A DNA stretch of 64,000 nucleotides. It comes from Metellina segmentata. Lineage: Eukaryota; Arthropoda; Arachnida; Araneae; Tetragnathidae. Within the stretch, counting starts at the first letter, position 1, and the number at the start of each line of letters is the position of its first letter. A model generated the notes under the pieces. The model did no database searches. It saw only the letters and a list, made by a program, of their open reading frames with translations, and was not told the DNA's origin. Shown in pieces: positions 1-10,774 of this stretch. The DNA lies in assembly GCA_947359465.1 (NCBI GenBank), contig OX375881.1, positions 123,143,967 to 123,207,966 of the forward strand, written 5' to 3'. Both the position numbers and the translations under genes were made by a program.

Positions 1-218
1 TCTAACGATAGTTTTTGGTAGAGTATTAGAAGTGTTCCCTTCAAACAGTTAGAAATGGGGTATTCGTATTTCAGGTAAAGATTACTTGCAAATGAAAGTC
101 AAAGAAATTCTAATACTGCATTAAGTGCATTTTGTGAAAGCTTTGTTCTTTAGGATGGAGATGTTGTCATTAAAAACCGGAAAAAAATTGCCTTTATAAA
201 TACAGAAAGTGGTATTAA

Positions 219-399
219 CCCTTCTAGTGATTTTGACAAGATATCTCGTCCATCACAATCTAACAAAGTGTTCTAATGATGACATATCTCGTCCATCACA
301 ATCTAACCAATTGTTCTAATGACGATATATCTCGTCTGTCAAGATCAGATAAGTTTTCTAATGAGAAGAGACACATCGTAGAGATAACCAACAGAAGGG
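219..399. mobile_element. piggyBac-type MITE (TTAA-flanked)
   Basis: The 181-bp segment is flanked on both sides by TTAA (215-218 and 400-403). It begins CCCTTCTAGTG and ends in the inverse CAGAAGGG, so the termini match the CCC-start and TTAA target typical of piggyBac elements. The interior is almost entirely four units of about 43 bp, starting near 235, 278, 321 and 364. Each is centred on a version of the palindrome GACGAGATATCTCGTC; the fourth is degenerate. It has no coding capacity. A size-matched relative lies at 7871-8050. The piggyBac assignment is inferred from ends and target site only. Confidence 0.72.
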
Positions 400-454
400 T
401 TAAATAATTTTCGTGCAAAACAGGTAAATTATCTTTACATTCATTACATGCACG

Positions 455-650
455 TTAAATCTGACGTGACCTCCTTTTCCTCATTTTGGCGTGGTATGGA
501 AGTTGTAGAGCGGGGTACCAGTCCTCGCCATCTGACCTCTGGTTCAAAAGTACGTCGTGTTGTTCTCAGTTCTTTCCTTTCGGGGTTTGATTTTGGACCG
601 TCGTACCTATGTTGCTCTAGTGTGACGTTTATGATACTACTTACATACAG
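455..650 (+). mobile_element. SINE fragment (3' body), same family as 62036-62357
   Basis: Reading forward, this matches the reverse complement of the SINE bodies near 43.6 kb and 62.1 kb. Shared blocks in order are the GTGGAAGTT/GGGGTRCCAG region, CATCTGACC, and GGACCGTCGTAC followed by TGTTGCTCTAGT. The tRNA-like head is missing or too diverged to see. A 74-codon open frame here is a by-product of the repeat, not a gene. Confidence 0.6.
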
Positions 651-1389
651 TAACATGTTAAGCAAACTATAATAAACCTAATTTTTCTTTAAATTTTAAA
701 GATGAAACCTTTTTTTCTCTATTAGAATTTAAAATAAACAAAGTAGAAAAAAGTCTCCAGTGTGTACCGATCTCAAGAAGAGTACTAAAGAAAGAATAAG
801 TTATGGATGGTTTTTTCAAAAGCATGTACGGGATTGAAATTCATTAGTTATTCATCGCATACTAAGTCCCAATCGTAGCATTATCGGGACATCCAAGCAA
901 AATTTTAAGCTGTCTTCGTAAACAAACCATTGTGTCGTGTTTGTAAACAGGATAATATGAATATGTATTTCATTGAAAGTCATTTTTTGATTAATGGGCT
1001 ATGTGGACACAGATCTTCAATCCCCGGCTCTAATTAATTTCAACCATCTATAAAATATATGTAGGGTTTCTGACAGAAAGGATAATACAATTTATAGAAA
1101 TCATTAGAACACACAAATGATGCATATTTAATAACTGGAAGTCAAACACTGAGTTTGTCGAGGTTTTCATTAAAGTCATGTTAATATTTATGACGCGATG
1201 TTTTATTCATGAAGTACTAAAAGTTTTCTTTAATAAAGGTTCTGAGAGATAATCTAATTTAGCGATTACATCAACGTTTGCTTAGGACAAAATTGAAATA
1301 TTTTGTCGTATATTTTTTTAAAAGATTAATTCTTATATTCCTTTTTAGTTTTAAACATCTGATACGTTATTTTTTTTTGCGTTCCGTCA
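651..1389. other. unassigned AT-rich DNA
   Basis: I see no coding region, structural RNA or clear repeat in this stretch. Confidence 0.5.
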
Positions 1390-1605
1390 TCTTGACACCC
1401 AGATGGTTTCTTTGATGAGGTATCTCGTCATAAGCAAAGCTGACCCTATCTTCATAGACGAGATGTCTCGTCGTTAGAAGAAAACTGGCCAGATCTTGAT
1501 CATCAAAATTTTAGAAATATCTTGTTGATGATATATATGGTCGCCATTGAAAAGATTGGATATATCTTTATGGACGAGAGATATTTTGTCGAAACCTTTT
1601 GGAGA
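1390..1605. repeat. degenerate copy of the GACGAGATATCTCGTC palindrome array
   Basis: Palindrome cores near 1414 (GATGAGGTATCTCGTC) and 1457 (GACGAGATGTCTCGTC) are 43 bp apart. Weaker remnants lie near 1507-1540 and 1573-1590. The 43-bp spacing equals that in the MITEs at 219-399 and 7871-8050. TTAA-flanked ends are not visible, so this is an eroded relative. Confidence 0.5.
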
Positions 1606-1884
1606 GTAAATACACATTCTCAGGATGGTTCAGGTAACAGTCCGTTTCAGCTAAGTTTTTAATGTAATATTTAAATTAAGCTTTTCTTAGTTTCTTTTAC
1701 TTAAGAAAACGCTTAACGCATTACTCATAAATAGTTCCCCCTACCCATTTAAATCCACTGAAAACTAAATGGTACATAATATTGTTTCATTCATCATTAC
1801 GAGTAAACTAAGTGACATTGGACCATATATTGCGAAATATATAGCATTCGTAAGATATGTATATCAAAAGTATAAATAAATATT

Positions 1885-2225
1885 TATAATTATGTCAGGT
1901 CTACCAATTTAGCTAGGTTGATGGCTTGAACATTGATGGTTAATGGTTCGAATTCTGTGTGGATGGCATTGTCCGTCTGGTATAAAAGTGTGGCCACCCT
2001 CTAAACGTGTTGTATCTTAATGTATTGTATGTAAGATACAACTTGAGCCCACGATGCACCAAGCAAACGCTGCTTCACAATTCCGCACATGTTGCAGAGT
2101 TGCTCAGTGGATATGTCCTTCATGGGCGTATTTTTCTCTTTTGTCTCAGTGAAACTTTCTTTGTGTGTGTGTTTGCCAATTACTTGATGTTCGCAGTGTT
2201 GTGTGTGGAGCAGGATGGCTAAATA
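1885..2225 (+). mobile_element. tRNA-derived SINE-like repeat
   Basis: The head at 1905-1962 resembles a tRNA internal promoter. It has a box A-like TAGCTAGGTTGATGG and a box B-like GGTTCGAATTC about 30 bp downstream. The rest of the sequence to about 2225 contains a block (2120-2215) that recurs in diverged form at 8100-8190. The head resembles tRNA, but I did not find cloverleaf pairing that would support a functional tRNA. Confidence 0.45.
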
Positions 2226-2578
2226 GATCCCTTACGTAATAAAACCTAACACACAACAGTAAACGGTCTTGTAGTGTCACGATGACTAAAGCACTTCTCC
2301 TAACAAGTTCAAATTGACCAGACATTGGTAAAAAAAGGTTTTTGTCAAGAACTACCAGCGAAGAAACAATATAGCAAGAGTGAAGCAGCACAACACTTAC
2401 TGCACCAACTACTAGCCACAGTTATATTCAAACGACCAAACAAGATATCGATGTATTATGAGTACACCATCACGCCTTTCTTGAATAAACAATTTCAGTT
2501 GGAAATGATTTGACTACCTTGTGCCATATAATGCAAGTGATCAATAGTCATTCGAAAAATAAAGTGATGATATGCATC

Positions 2579-2675
2579 AAAACAGTATAAAAATACTAAT
2601 AAAAACAGTATAAATACTAATAAAAACAGTATAAATACTAATAAAAACAGTATAAATACTAATAAAAACAGTAAG
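2579..2675. repeat. 20-bp minisatellite, about five copies
   Basis: The unit AAAACAGTATAAATACTAAT is repeated head to tail about five times with near identity. The first copy carries a two-base insertion. Such regularity implies recent expansion. Confidence 0.9.
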
Positions 2676-4065
2676 AAAACACAAAAAATCTTAATTAACG
2701 ACTCATTTTCCCAGCAGAATTCATTTTAGGTACCTGAACCAATTATTTCTTAAAAAATGAATGTAACCTCATGGTGTAAAAAACTTTAAAAATAGAAATA
2801 AAACTTAGAGCATTCTGAGGGTCGTAAAATTTTCGAGTCGCCTAGTGCCTTCGTTGCCGATCTCGTTCCAGCGCGTAATGTGACGTCAACACTAAAGAGC
2901 CAATAACGCTCCAGCGCGTGGTGAGGAGTGATGTTTCATTAGCCAAAGCTGCGCCTCAACATTTATTTTCCGATTCAATAGGCATTATATGTTAGGTGTG
3001 TCTTCTGGTATTGGCGTGGAGTAAAGGTAAGTAGTTAGTTGCAAAAAGATGTGGTTTCTAATTTATAGCTTTATTAGTTATTAAAAAATCTTGTAATATG
3101 AGTTGTAGAGACAATAGTTCTGCAGGGCCTTTATGCTCCCAAAAAAAGAAAAGTGCAATCTAATCAGCCTCTAACAGATGATGAAATTGCGAATTTGCTT
3201 TCGCCAATCTATTCTAGTATTGGCGTGGTTCTGGTATTGGCTTCTGGGAAAAACCAATTTATACAGCGGGGCAATAACTATCAACATATCCTCACGTGAC
3301 CGACAGTCAATTTTACCTCACAATACTCATAATGACTCAATAGCTACATCTATTAGTTCAAAGTTATTTTTTAGTTCCAGTAGTTTAAAACTGGTTATGA
3401 GTCATGCAGGAAAAACTGCATATTGTAAAGTGTAACAATACGCGCGCATAACTATTAGAGGGATAGTTTAAATGTCAACTTATTTTGCTAGTTATAATCA
3501 GCAACGGATCAGATGAATGACAATATTTTATTCAAAAAATAATTATAAATACTAAATTACAAGCTGACAATGAACTAATACTAACCATCTCACAAAACGA
3601 CTTATTTCACCTATCCCGATGGAGATAAGGATATATTACTATTATTTCCTTAGCTGTGAAAACCCTTATTCCGTCGTAAGACTTCATGAATATATATAAA
3701 CGCTTTTCAAAATACATATGAACGACTTATTTTGCTTATTAATTTTCGGCAAAGATGCAGAGTAATAACAATCTTCTGGTCATCATAAAGTGAAAATACA
3801 AAATTACCAGTCTTAAATGGCAATAATACTAATGAGATCAAAAGACAGACGAAAAAAAATACGAAATCTAATAAATGAGCTTGCTATGAGAAAAATCTTA
3901 TGGTCTGAAGCTTGTTTTGCTTCTTACGCAGTAATGTCTCAGAAGATTGATAAATTTCATGCAATTACCAATAATGTGAATATTAAATTAATACTTAAAT
4001 ATCCGAAATAACGTCAAATATTTTATGCGGAGATCACTACAAATAATAGAATCTTATATTATGAT
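2676..4065. other. unassigned DNA
   Basis: Nothing is recognised. A GC-richer patch at 2860-2960 carries CCAGCGCG twice. TATTGGCGTGG occurs at 3012 and again near 3220. An 85-codon frame at 3178-3435 has no recognisable domain and is not called a gene. Confidence 0.4.
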
Positions 4066-4069
4066 TAAT

Positions 4070-4930
4070 AATGAAGCTAAACTACCTGATTAAATTTTTT
4101 TAATTTAACAATGATAAAAACCTTCCTGCTTATATTTTCTACTTTAACGAGCCAACATTAGTCATCCATACAGATAAGACCTACCTTATTATTACTTTAA
4201 CAAAGAAGGAAACCTACATGATTAATACTTTAACAGTGAAATAATCATTCGAGACCTACCTGATTATTGTCGCCAGCAGCCCTATGTGTTGTTCCAGTGC
4301 AACACAATATCAACTACTTACCTGTATATTGCTTTAACAATAAAACAAAACCTTTCAGATTTGCCAGATTAATACTGTAACAGTTTAACAAACTTTCGAA
4401 ACCAACCTGGTGTTTTATTTAACATGAAATAATCCTTTTGAGACCTACCTGAATAGTACTTTAACAATGAAATAATATTTTGAGACCTCTACCCGATTAG
4501 TATCAATGAAGTAATCATTCGATACCTACACGATTAGTACTTTAACAATGAAAGAAATATTCGAAACCAGTATCATTGCTTTACCATTTAAACAAATCTT
4601 CGAGACCTACCTCAATAGTATTTTAACTGCGTAAGAAACAGCCGATAGATAACTGATTAGTTCATTAACAATGAAGCAAATATTTGATACCTAACTGATT
4701 AGTAAAACAACAACGAAGATAACTTTCTAAACGTGCCTTACCGATTAACAATCAAACAAGCATTCGAGATTTATCTGATTATCTTTAAAAAAAAAATGTT
4801 TGGCCTGTCTGATTAGCATTTTAACAATTAAAAAATATTCCAGATCTACTTGTGACTGTTACTTTAACAACGAAATATACCTTCAAGACATTCCTGATTA
4901 TTACTTTAACAATGAATTAAGACTTATGGT
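4070..4930. repeat. degenerate tandem array, about 42-60 bp unit
   Basis: Variants of ACCTACCTGATTAGTACTTTAACAATGAA followed by ATAATCATTCGAG recur roughly every 45-60 bp across the block, with many substitutions and indels. The CGAGCCAACATTAG variant near 4148 reappears at 5077, so the array probably extended to about 5100. It is an old satellite-like array with no coding potential. Confidence 0.75.
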
Positions 4931-5099
4931 TTCAGACTTCTTAGCACTTACAAGCTTGCATTTAGTTTACACAAGAACAATATCGTTCGCTGTTTATGCA
5001 TAGACGAGTCTCAACGAAATCTCCCAAATTTAGCCTCTTCCTCAAAAAATACAAACGCTAAAGCGTCACAGTTAAAACGAGCCAACATTAGCTATCCTT

Positions 5100-5600
5100 T
5101 CATCTAGAGAGTTCATTAAAAACCCCGAACCTGATAATTGCGTTAACACCGAAACGAACTTCATTACACTTCCCAATACGCACAAACCCTACGTACAATC
5201 CATAGTCATCCTTTATTCCTCGGCCATTTAAACTCGGGGCGGGTTTTCTATTACAATCCAAACTGCATTTCTTTAAAGAACAGTATTCCATCTCCCAAAC
5301 TATGCCTGCAAAGTCCAGCAAGCGCGAAATTCGGTAATTTAAGTCCCGAAAACAATCCGGGCCACCAGGAATCCGTGAAGCCATCAGGAGTCCCGCCTCT
5401 TGATTAGAGCAAACGTTAAAAGCTTTGCCCCAGGGACTGGGAATCAAGTCCCTTTGGACGGGATTAAGAATACATATTCTGTTCCAACAGCTGTAGTACA
5501 AGCCCAGGCCATTAGGGGGGTGGCCGGGAAGTCATTCTGGGCTCCGATCCTCTCGGGAGGGTCGTCCGGATGTCTTCGACTTCTGTAGCGTCGTGGAACA
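5100..5600 (-). other. GC-richer block with an open frame, unassigned
   Basis: The composition shifts to higher GC, and a 133-codon minus frame (5501-5100) is open. The translation shows no motif I recognise, and there is a competing open frame on the other strand. It could be a decayed exon or part of an unknown repeat. No function is claimed. Confidence 0.25.
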
Positions 5601-5855
5601 AGATTATTTCATCAGGGCTGCGGATGAGGCATTAAGGGTGTGAGAAGATGATTGGGATTTCACGCCTAGAAATCTTTTGTTTGCGTGAAAGTTCAAATGG
5701 AGTTGGTGATGATGTTACGTTGGAGCTTGATTGTTGAAGCTGCGTTTGAGAGTTTTATTTTGGGAGTGTTTAATTGGGCCGCTGAAGTTGGAAGGCGTTG
5801 GGCATAATACATGGACCATAGAGCCTTCCTCTTTTCATTCAGCTGAAAACCTATG

Positions 5856-6216
5856 CAGTGAAACTTCGATTAACCGTCAGGGTCTGGACTAGTAATGTGA
5901 TGGTTAATCGAACAGACGGATAAAACAAAACCTTTAAAAACAACCCACGTTTACGAACTGGAAATGCACTACACACATGTATTTTTATTTTATAGAAACA
6001 AATAATATAGAGAACTTGTACTAAGTACAGAATAGTACATATAGTTGCATAAACGTACGCTCTAGACGTAGATACGTAATCAATTTATATGTAAGGTATA
6101 TTTTTTGCGGCAAAAGTACAGTATGTATGTATGTGTGTGTGTACATTCTAATAACTTTAATTATTTAATTAATTCACTTTTAATAAACGGACTGACGGTT
6201 AATCGAAGTTTCTCTG
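5856..6216. mobile_element. Tigger/pogo-like MITE
   Basis: Inverted ends of about 25 bp flank 361 bp. The left end starts CAGTGAAACTTCGATTAACC. The reverse complement of the right end starts CAGAGAAACTTCGATTAACC, one mismatch in 25. A third partial copy of the GGTTAATCGA motif lies at 5903-5912. The CAG start and GATTAACCG-type terminus resemble pogo/Tigger-type non-autonomous elements. TA follows the right end, but the left flank (TATG) is not a clean TA. A short GTAT/GTGT microsatellite lies inside at 6120-6142. Confidence 0.7.
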
Positions 6217-7510
6217 TAGTATTATATAGGGCCTCTATAGCCTTGTTGAAAGAATGGTGGGTTAGAGAAGGGAAGTGTTTTAAGTACGCAACTCTAAGTT
6301 CGATCCAACAAAAAAACGAGGTTTACGTAGACTAGTGCGTGTTAAAACTATCGTGGCCTCAATTTACATCACAGTGGCGTGGTGTGGTAGTTTTGAGAGT
6401 TGGGTGCCAGTTCAGGAGTTGCAAATTTCCATGGAATAAAAAGTACACGCAATAAAAAATTTTACCAATGAAACTATAGTTTTTAAATGTCCATAAAGAA
6501 ATTTTGAAACTTTTTTGGAGTCGATGTGTGAAGTGTCTTGAAGTGACTCGTCGATGTGTGAAGTGAACTCTTGATATATTTCTTTAAAAATTATTATTTC
6601 CGTTTATTACACATAGGTACTATATTAATTTTAAATAAAGCTTAAAAATCTAGAGTAGTTAATTTTGGAGTGATCTAATACTTATAAATACTTAAGAGAT
6701 GCAAATCTGAAGTTCTCCTTTCATTTCGTATACTGTTTGATGTAAACAGACGGGGTAAATATACTTGTGTCGAGAAGCGGAAGATGGCAACATTAAATAT
6801 ATATCGACAGATTGTTTTTGAAATATCTGTTAATCATATAATAATCAGCATTTTTTGTGTACTAACACGAATTATTAACAAGATACTCAAAATCAAGCGG
6901 ATGGAAAGATCTTTAACATAGAAAATATGGTCTATGTTTATTCTAAGCCCATCCTAGCAAAAGATTACTAGCAAACACGAGTGATGACATGCACTTTTAA
7001 AAAAATGTATGGTAATATTTTTTCTGCTCAATTTTTAATTGAGGTGTACATAATTAAAAATGTTTTTTTTTTAAATATTGAACAGTAATTGAATTATATG
7101 GCACAATTCGATACTCTTTATAATATCAAAAATGTGCTAACTTTTATTTGCTTTCCAAATTTGTTTCCTCATACAAAACTTTATTCAATAGCCCGTTGCT
7201 GTTACTCCAGTGCGACTTTAATTAAAATACCTACCTACAAACCAAAACTGTACTTATTTTTAGATGAATTTACTAACTACAACTTTTTTCTTTCAGGTTT
7301 ACTAATATAAGAGTTTCGATACGTTCATGAAATTTTTTTAATACAATTTATAAAAGAAAGTACTAATTAAGAAGTTCGTTTCTTTTCACGGCGAGTTTCT
7401 TTGCAAAGCTAAATATACATGGCGCTAATGTTTAGGGGATCTATTTCGTAACTTAGAGTCATTAAGATTCGAAAGGATTTTCAGTACATTAATCGTTCTA
7501 AAAATCAACT
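6217..7510. other. unassigned AT-rich DNA
   Basis: No gene or clear repeat is seen. A 17-bp string, GTCGATGTGTGAAGTG, is duplicated at 6522 and 6550. Confidence 0.4.
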
Positions 7511-7807
7511 CTTAGGCCGAGTGTACTCATCCGGTTTCTCAACGTGAAGCGCCGCTGCGGCACCGAAACCCAACTATGCACGCATAACCTTGAAATGACG
7601 CAAGTATTCATTTTGCGCCATTTGTGGTAAATATTCGATCGAAGAAAACGTGTCTACATCGCTTACTTAGTGTAAAAAAAAATTACTTCGAACAAAATAA
7701 GTAATCATTTATAAATTATTAATTGGATCTAATGTATCTCTGACCGCACTTGCGTTACGGCAGCGACGCCACACGTGGAAAAACCGGATGTGTGCACCAG
7801 GCCTAAG
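7511..7807. mobile_element. TA-flanked MITE with about 45-bp imperfect inverted ends
   Basis: The left arm (7511-7558) and the inverse of the right arm (7757-7807) share CTTAGGCC, then CATCCGGTTT, an ACGTG block and GCGCCGCTGC-like sequence. Placing the boundaries at GGCC leaves TA on both sides. The 200 bp between is AT-rich and non-coding. The superfamily is not certain; Tc1-like, Harbinger and other TA/TWA-target groups are possible. Confidence 0.65.
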
Positions 7808-7870
7808 TGTCCCCAAATCGGCGATCGATAGAATTCATATTTACATTGAAGAACACCTTTCTTTTATTAA

Positions 7871-8050
7871 CACTCTAAATGGTTTTGACGAGATATCTCG
7901 TCCATAAAGATCTGGGCAATTTTTCTAATGCTCAGATATCTCGTTATAAAGATATTGAAAATTTTGTTGGATGACGAGGTATTTCGTCCTTCAAGATAGG
8001 GTCAGTTTTGTCTATGACAAAATACCTCGTTCAGACAAGCACGAGGAGGA
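7871..8050. mobile_element. piggyBac-type MITE, second copy (eroded ends)
   Basis: This 180-bp segment lies between TTAA at 7867-7870 and TTAA at 8051-8054, matching the 181-bp element at 219-399 in size and design. Palindrome cores start near 7887, 7930, 7974 and 8017, again 43-44 bp apart. The first is a perfect 16-bp palindrome. The inverted termini have decayed (CACTCTAAATGG versus CCCTTCTAGTG in the first copy). Confidence 0.65.
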
Positions 8051-8089
8051 TTAAAGAATATTTATCTAATTTTGAATATGGGTTTGATT

Positions 8090-8200
8090 CCTGTGCATTC
8101 CGCTCTAAGGGTATTTCACTCTTCTGTGTCAGTCAAACTTCAGTTGTGTGTCTATTAATTGATGTTGTATGTCTGCGCCACAAAACACCCAAAAAACCAA
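8090..8200 (+). repeat. diverged copy of the 2110-2220 repeat
   Basis: The order GGGTATTTCACTCTTCTGTG, TCAGT.AAACTT, GTGTGT and AATTGATGTT.TATG parallels 2122-2205. The tRNA-like head seen in the first copy is absent here. Confidence 0.45.
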
Positions 8201-8490
8201 CCCATTTCAAATAGGAATTATAATAGAAATGCCTTATTTATTTATTCACTTCTAAAATATGCTTGATACATTTATCCTTTACAAGGTGGTCCAAAATAGA
8301 CTAACTCATTTATGTATTAAAAATGTACATTTATTTTTTTATAAACAATAATTATACTTGGAAATTATTTAAAATTCTTTTCGTAGATTGTAATTGTGTT
8401 TAGGCGGTGGTCGTCTGACACCCAAATGAGGAATGTAATACCCTTGGAACATCCCAGTGGACCGTTGCTTTTGAAGATAAAATTGAATTA

Positions 8491-9854
8491 CACTCTATAA
8501 CAAAAAATTCGACGCACCAAGAAGGAGTTGTCCGATGGAGACAAAAATTGCTGGATAGGAAAATTATGTACAGAATAGAAAATGATTAAAATTTCAGAAC
8601 AATTGAATGATTTATTTCAGAGTTACAGTAACGAGCTCAATAAGGTGTTGACCCACCTCTAGCCTGGATGCGAGCTGCCACACGGCGTGGCATAGACCGA
8701 TAAAGCTCCCGGATGGTCTTATGCGGTATTTCTTGCCAAATTTGCTCCAATTGTCGGACTACGTCATCAACATTCCCTACCGGATGCAGTCGCCTTCCCA
8801 TCATATCCCAGACATGCTCGATGGGAGAGAGATCTGGTGATCTGGCTGGCGAAGGAAGTGCTTGACAAACTTGAAGACAATTCATAGCAACACGTGCTGT
8901 ATGTGGTCTGGCATTGTCTTGCTGAAAAATAAGCCCAGGGTACTGCGAAAGGAACGGTAGCAAAACAGGTCTCAGAATGTCGTCAACGTACCGCTGTGCG
9001 TAAGTGCACCTCTAATGACGACGAAAGGGGTCCGGCTATCAAGAGAAATGGCACCCCAGACCATAACTCTTTGTTGAGGGCCCTTGTGGCGTGCAATAGT
9101 GAAAGCAGGATCGGCACGCTGCCCTGGGCGTCTCCAGAAACGTCTTCGATGATCGTCAGGACACAGTTGGAAGCGGAATTCGTCGCTAAAGACTATACGT
9201 CCCCAGTCAGCATCATTCCAGCCTGATCGAGCCAAGCACCACTGTAATCTGGTTCGACAGTGTGCAGGCGTGAGTGGCAGGTGGCGTAATGGTCGGTACG
9301 AATGTAGATTTCGCTCTCTCAGCCGTCTGATGGTTGATAGCGATGAATCAGGCGCTGTGACAGCTGATCTGACAATCACTCTGTCCTCGCGATCTGTTGT
9401 GGCCCTACGTCGACCGCTACCATCATGACGCTGAAATCTGCCATTGTCCACCCACTCTTGCCAGCATCTTCGAATCGCCGCATCGCTTCGACTCACATGA
9501 CGAGCGATTCTCCGATTTCCCCAACCTGCCTCTTTCAATCCAATGATACGACCTCTTTCAAACTTTGGAAGTTGCTCGTAATGAGCTCGAATCCTGCGGC
9601 GAGGCATTTTTTCGGTCGTTGAAAGGTATCTTAAATCGGAATGCAGCAGAATTTTTTAACAACAGTTTAAGAACAACTCCTTATATACATCTGCTGGATG
9701 CGCAGTTTCGATGCGCTGGAGATCGCACTATTCATTCATTGGACACCAAATTTTAATCATTTGCATATTCGGTCAAAACATTTTTGCATACGAATTTTCA
9801 AAGCAATCGGATGATTCTTCCTTGGTGCGTCGATTTTTTTTTTGTTTTAGAGTG
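8491..9854 (-). mobile_element. Tc1-like DNA transposon, near full length (1364 bp)
   Basis: Inverted termini CACTCTATAACAAAAAATTC on the left and the inverse of TTTTGTTTTAGAGTG on the right continue into a shared GACGCACCAAG block. TA is present at 8489-8490 and 9855-9856, the expected target duplication. The element holds one transposase pseudogene on the minus strand. Its length fits the 1.3-1.6 kb usual for Tc1 elements. Confidence 0.93.
8637..9607 (-). pseudogene. Tc1-like transposase (DD34E), one frameshift
   Basis: The first frame (9607-8972) begins MPRRRIRAHYEQL and contains paired helix-turn-helix DNA-binding regions (GRIIGLKEAGWGNRRIARHV) followed by the first catalytic aspartate in IVFSDEFRF. 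The second frame (8963-8637) carries the second aspartate in QQDNARPH and the glutamate in SPIEHVWD. These are the DDE triad of Tc1/mariner transposases, which cut and paste at TA. The two frames are separated by a one-base shift near 8995-9000, after ALT, so the full protein of about 320 residues is not encoded as it stands. Apart from that break the frame is well preserved, which suggests a fairly young copy. Confidence 0.93.
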
Positions 9855-10528
9855 TATTGTGACTCTGTCGTGAATTCCTGCTTAACTATTTTCCAAAGAT
9901 TATCTCCACTGTTATAAAATGAGGTGATGGTGTGTCTGTGTGTGTGGACTGTCCTGACCAATCTATGACACTTATAATAATGGGATTCGGCACACAGGTA
10001 ATCCGAAATTTTTGCAATTTTTCTATCTGTTCCCAAATTTTAAATTTCAATCTATAACATTTTTAATTGAATGTATTAGTGTTTTTCACCCTTATATCTT
10101 CGTTTCGTTCCAATAATTGAAAAAAGGACAGAATTTTGCTATTTTCCCCTCTGTCGTTACGTCACAATCGTCACTATTGAGCATACATTAGCCTTTGGAA
10201 CTATGCCAAGTTTTTCTCACCTTCCGTGTCTTCGCAATTAAATAGGAATGTGTGGTCTCCGCGCTCAAACGTTACCACAGCGATAATTTTGACTGGCATT
10301 GTTACGTTCTTTTTTGTAAAATTAAGATCGTTAAAGACAGATTTACAATTTTAACGGATTTGAAATCTGCGGAAAATTGTGCGCTAGATAGATACCTTAT
10401 ATTTGATTTTCGTTTAATAAATAATATTTCAATTAAATATTTATAGTTTTTGCAAGATATTGTGACGTCACGCTGATTGGATGTCTTCGCAATTCCAATT
10501 GAGTCGAATTAGACAATGACGAGGCTTT
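9855..10528. other. unassigned DNA
   Basis: I see no gene or repeat here. Small open frames have no recognisable content. Confidence 0.4.
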
Positions 10529-10774
10529 CACGGCGTTGCCCGTGGTGTTGGTTTGCTGAGCAAACCATAATTCATATTATTTATAATTTAGTTTTCGAAC
10601 CAAACCACATTGGATTTCACAGGGTATTTATTCCAATAGGCTACGAATTTACATTTGTTTTGAGGAGCAAACCAATAGGGAATTAATAGCAATCACCAGG
10701 GATTAGCGAGCAAGCAGTGACCCCACGAAAAGAACTGTCACGGGCAACGCCGTGCTGGCCACGTAGTGGCTAGT
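10529..10774 (+). mobile_element. short Helitron-like element (candidate)
   Basis: The 16-bp sequence CACGGCGTTGCCCGTG (10529-10544) has an exact inverted partner at 10739-10754. Just outside the right copy is a hairpin, GCCAC-GTA-GTGGC (10758-10770), followed by CTAGT. Subterminal inverted repeats plus a 3' hairpin and CTRR-like end are features of non-autonomous Helitron/Helentron elements. A second hairpin (GGTTTGCT/GCAAACC, 10549-10565) lies near the left end. The assignment rests on structure only. Confidence 0.45.

Noticed and set aside
219..399. CRISPR array from regular 43-bp spaced palindromes
   Set aside because: Eukaryotic context, no distinct spacers, no cas genes, and TTAA-flanked inverted ends explain it as a MITE.
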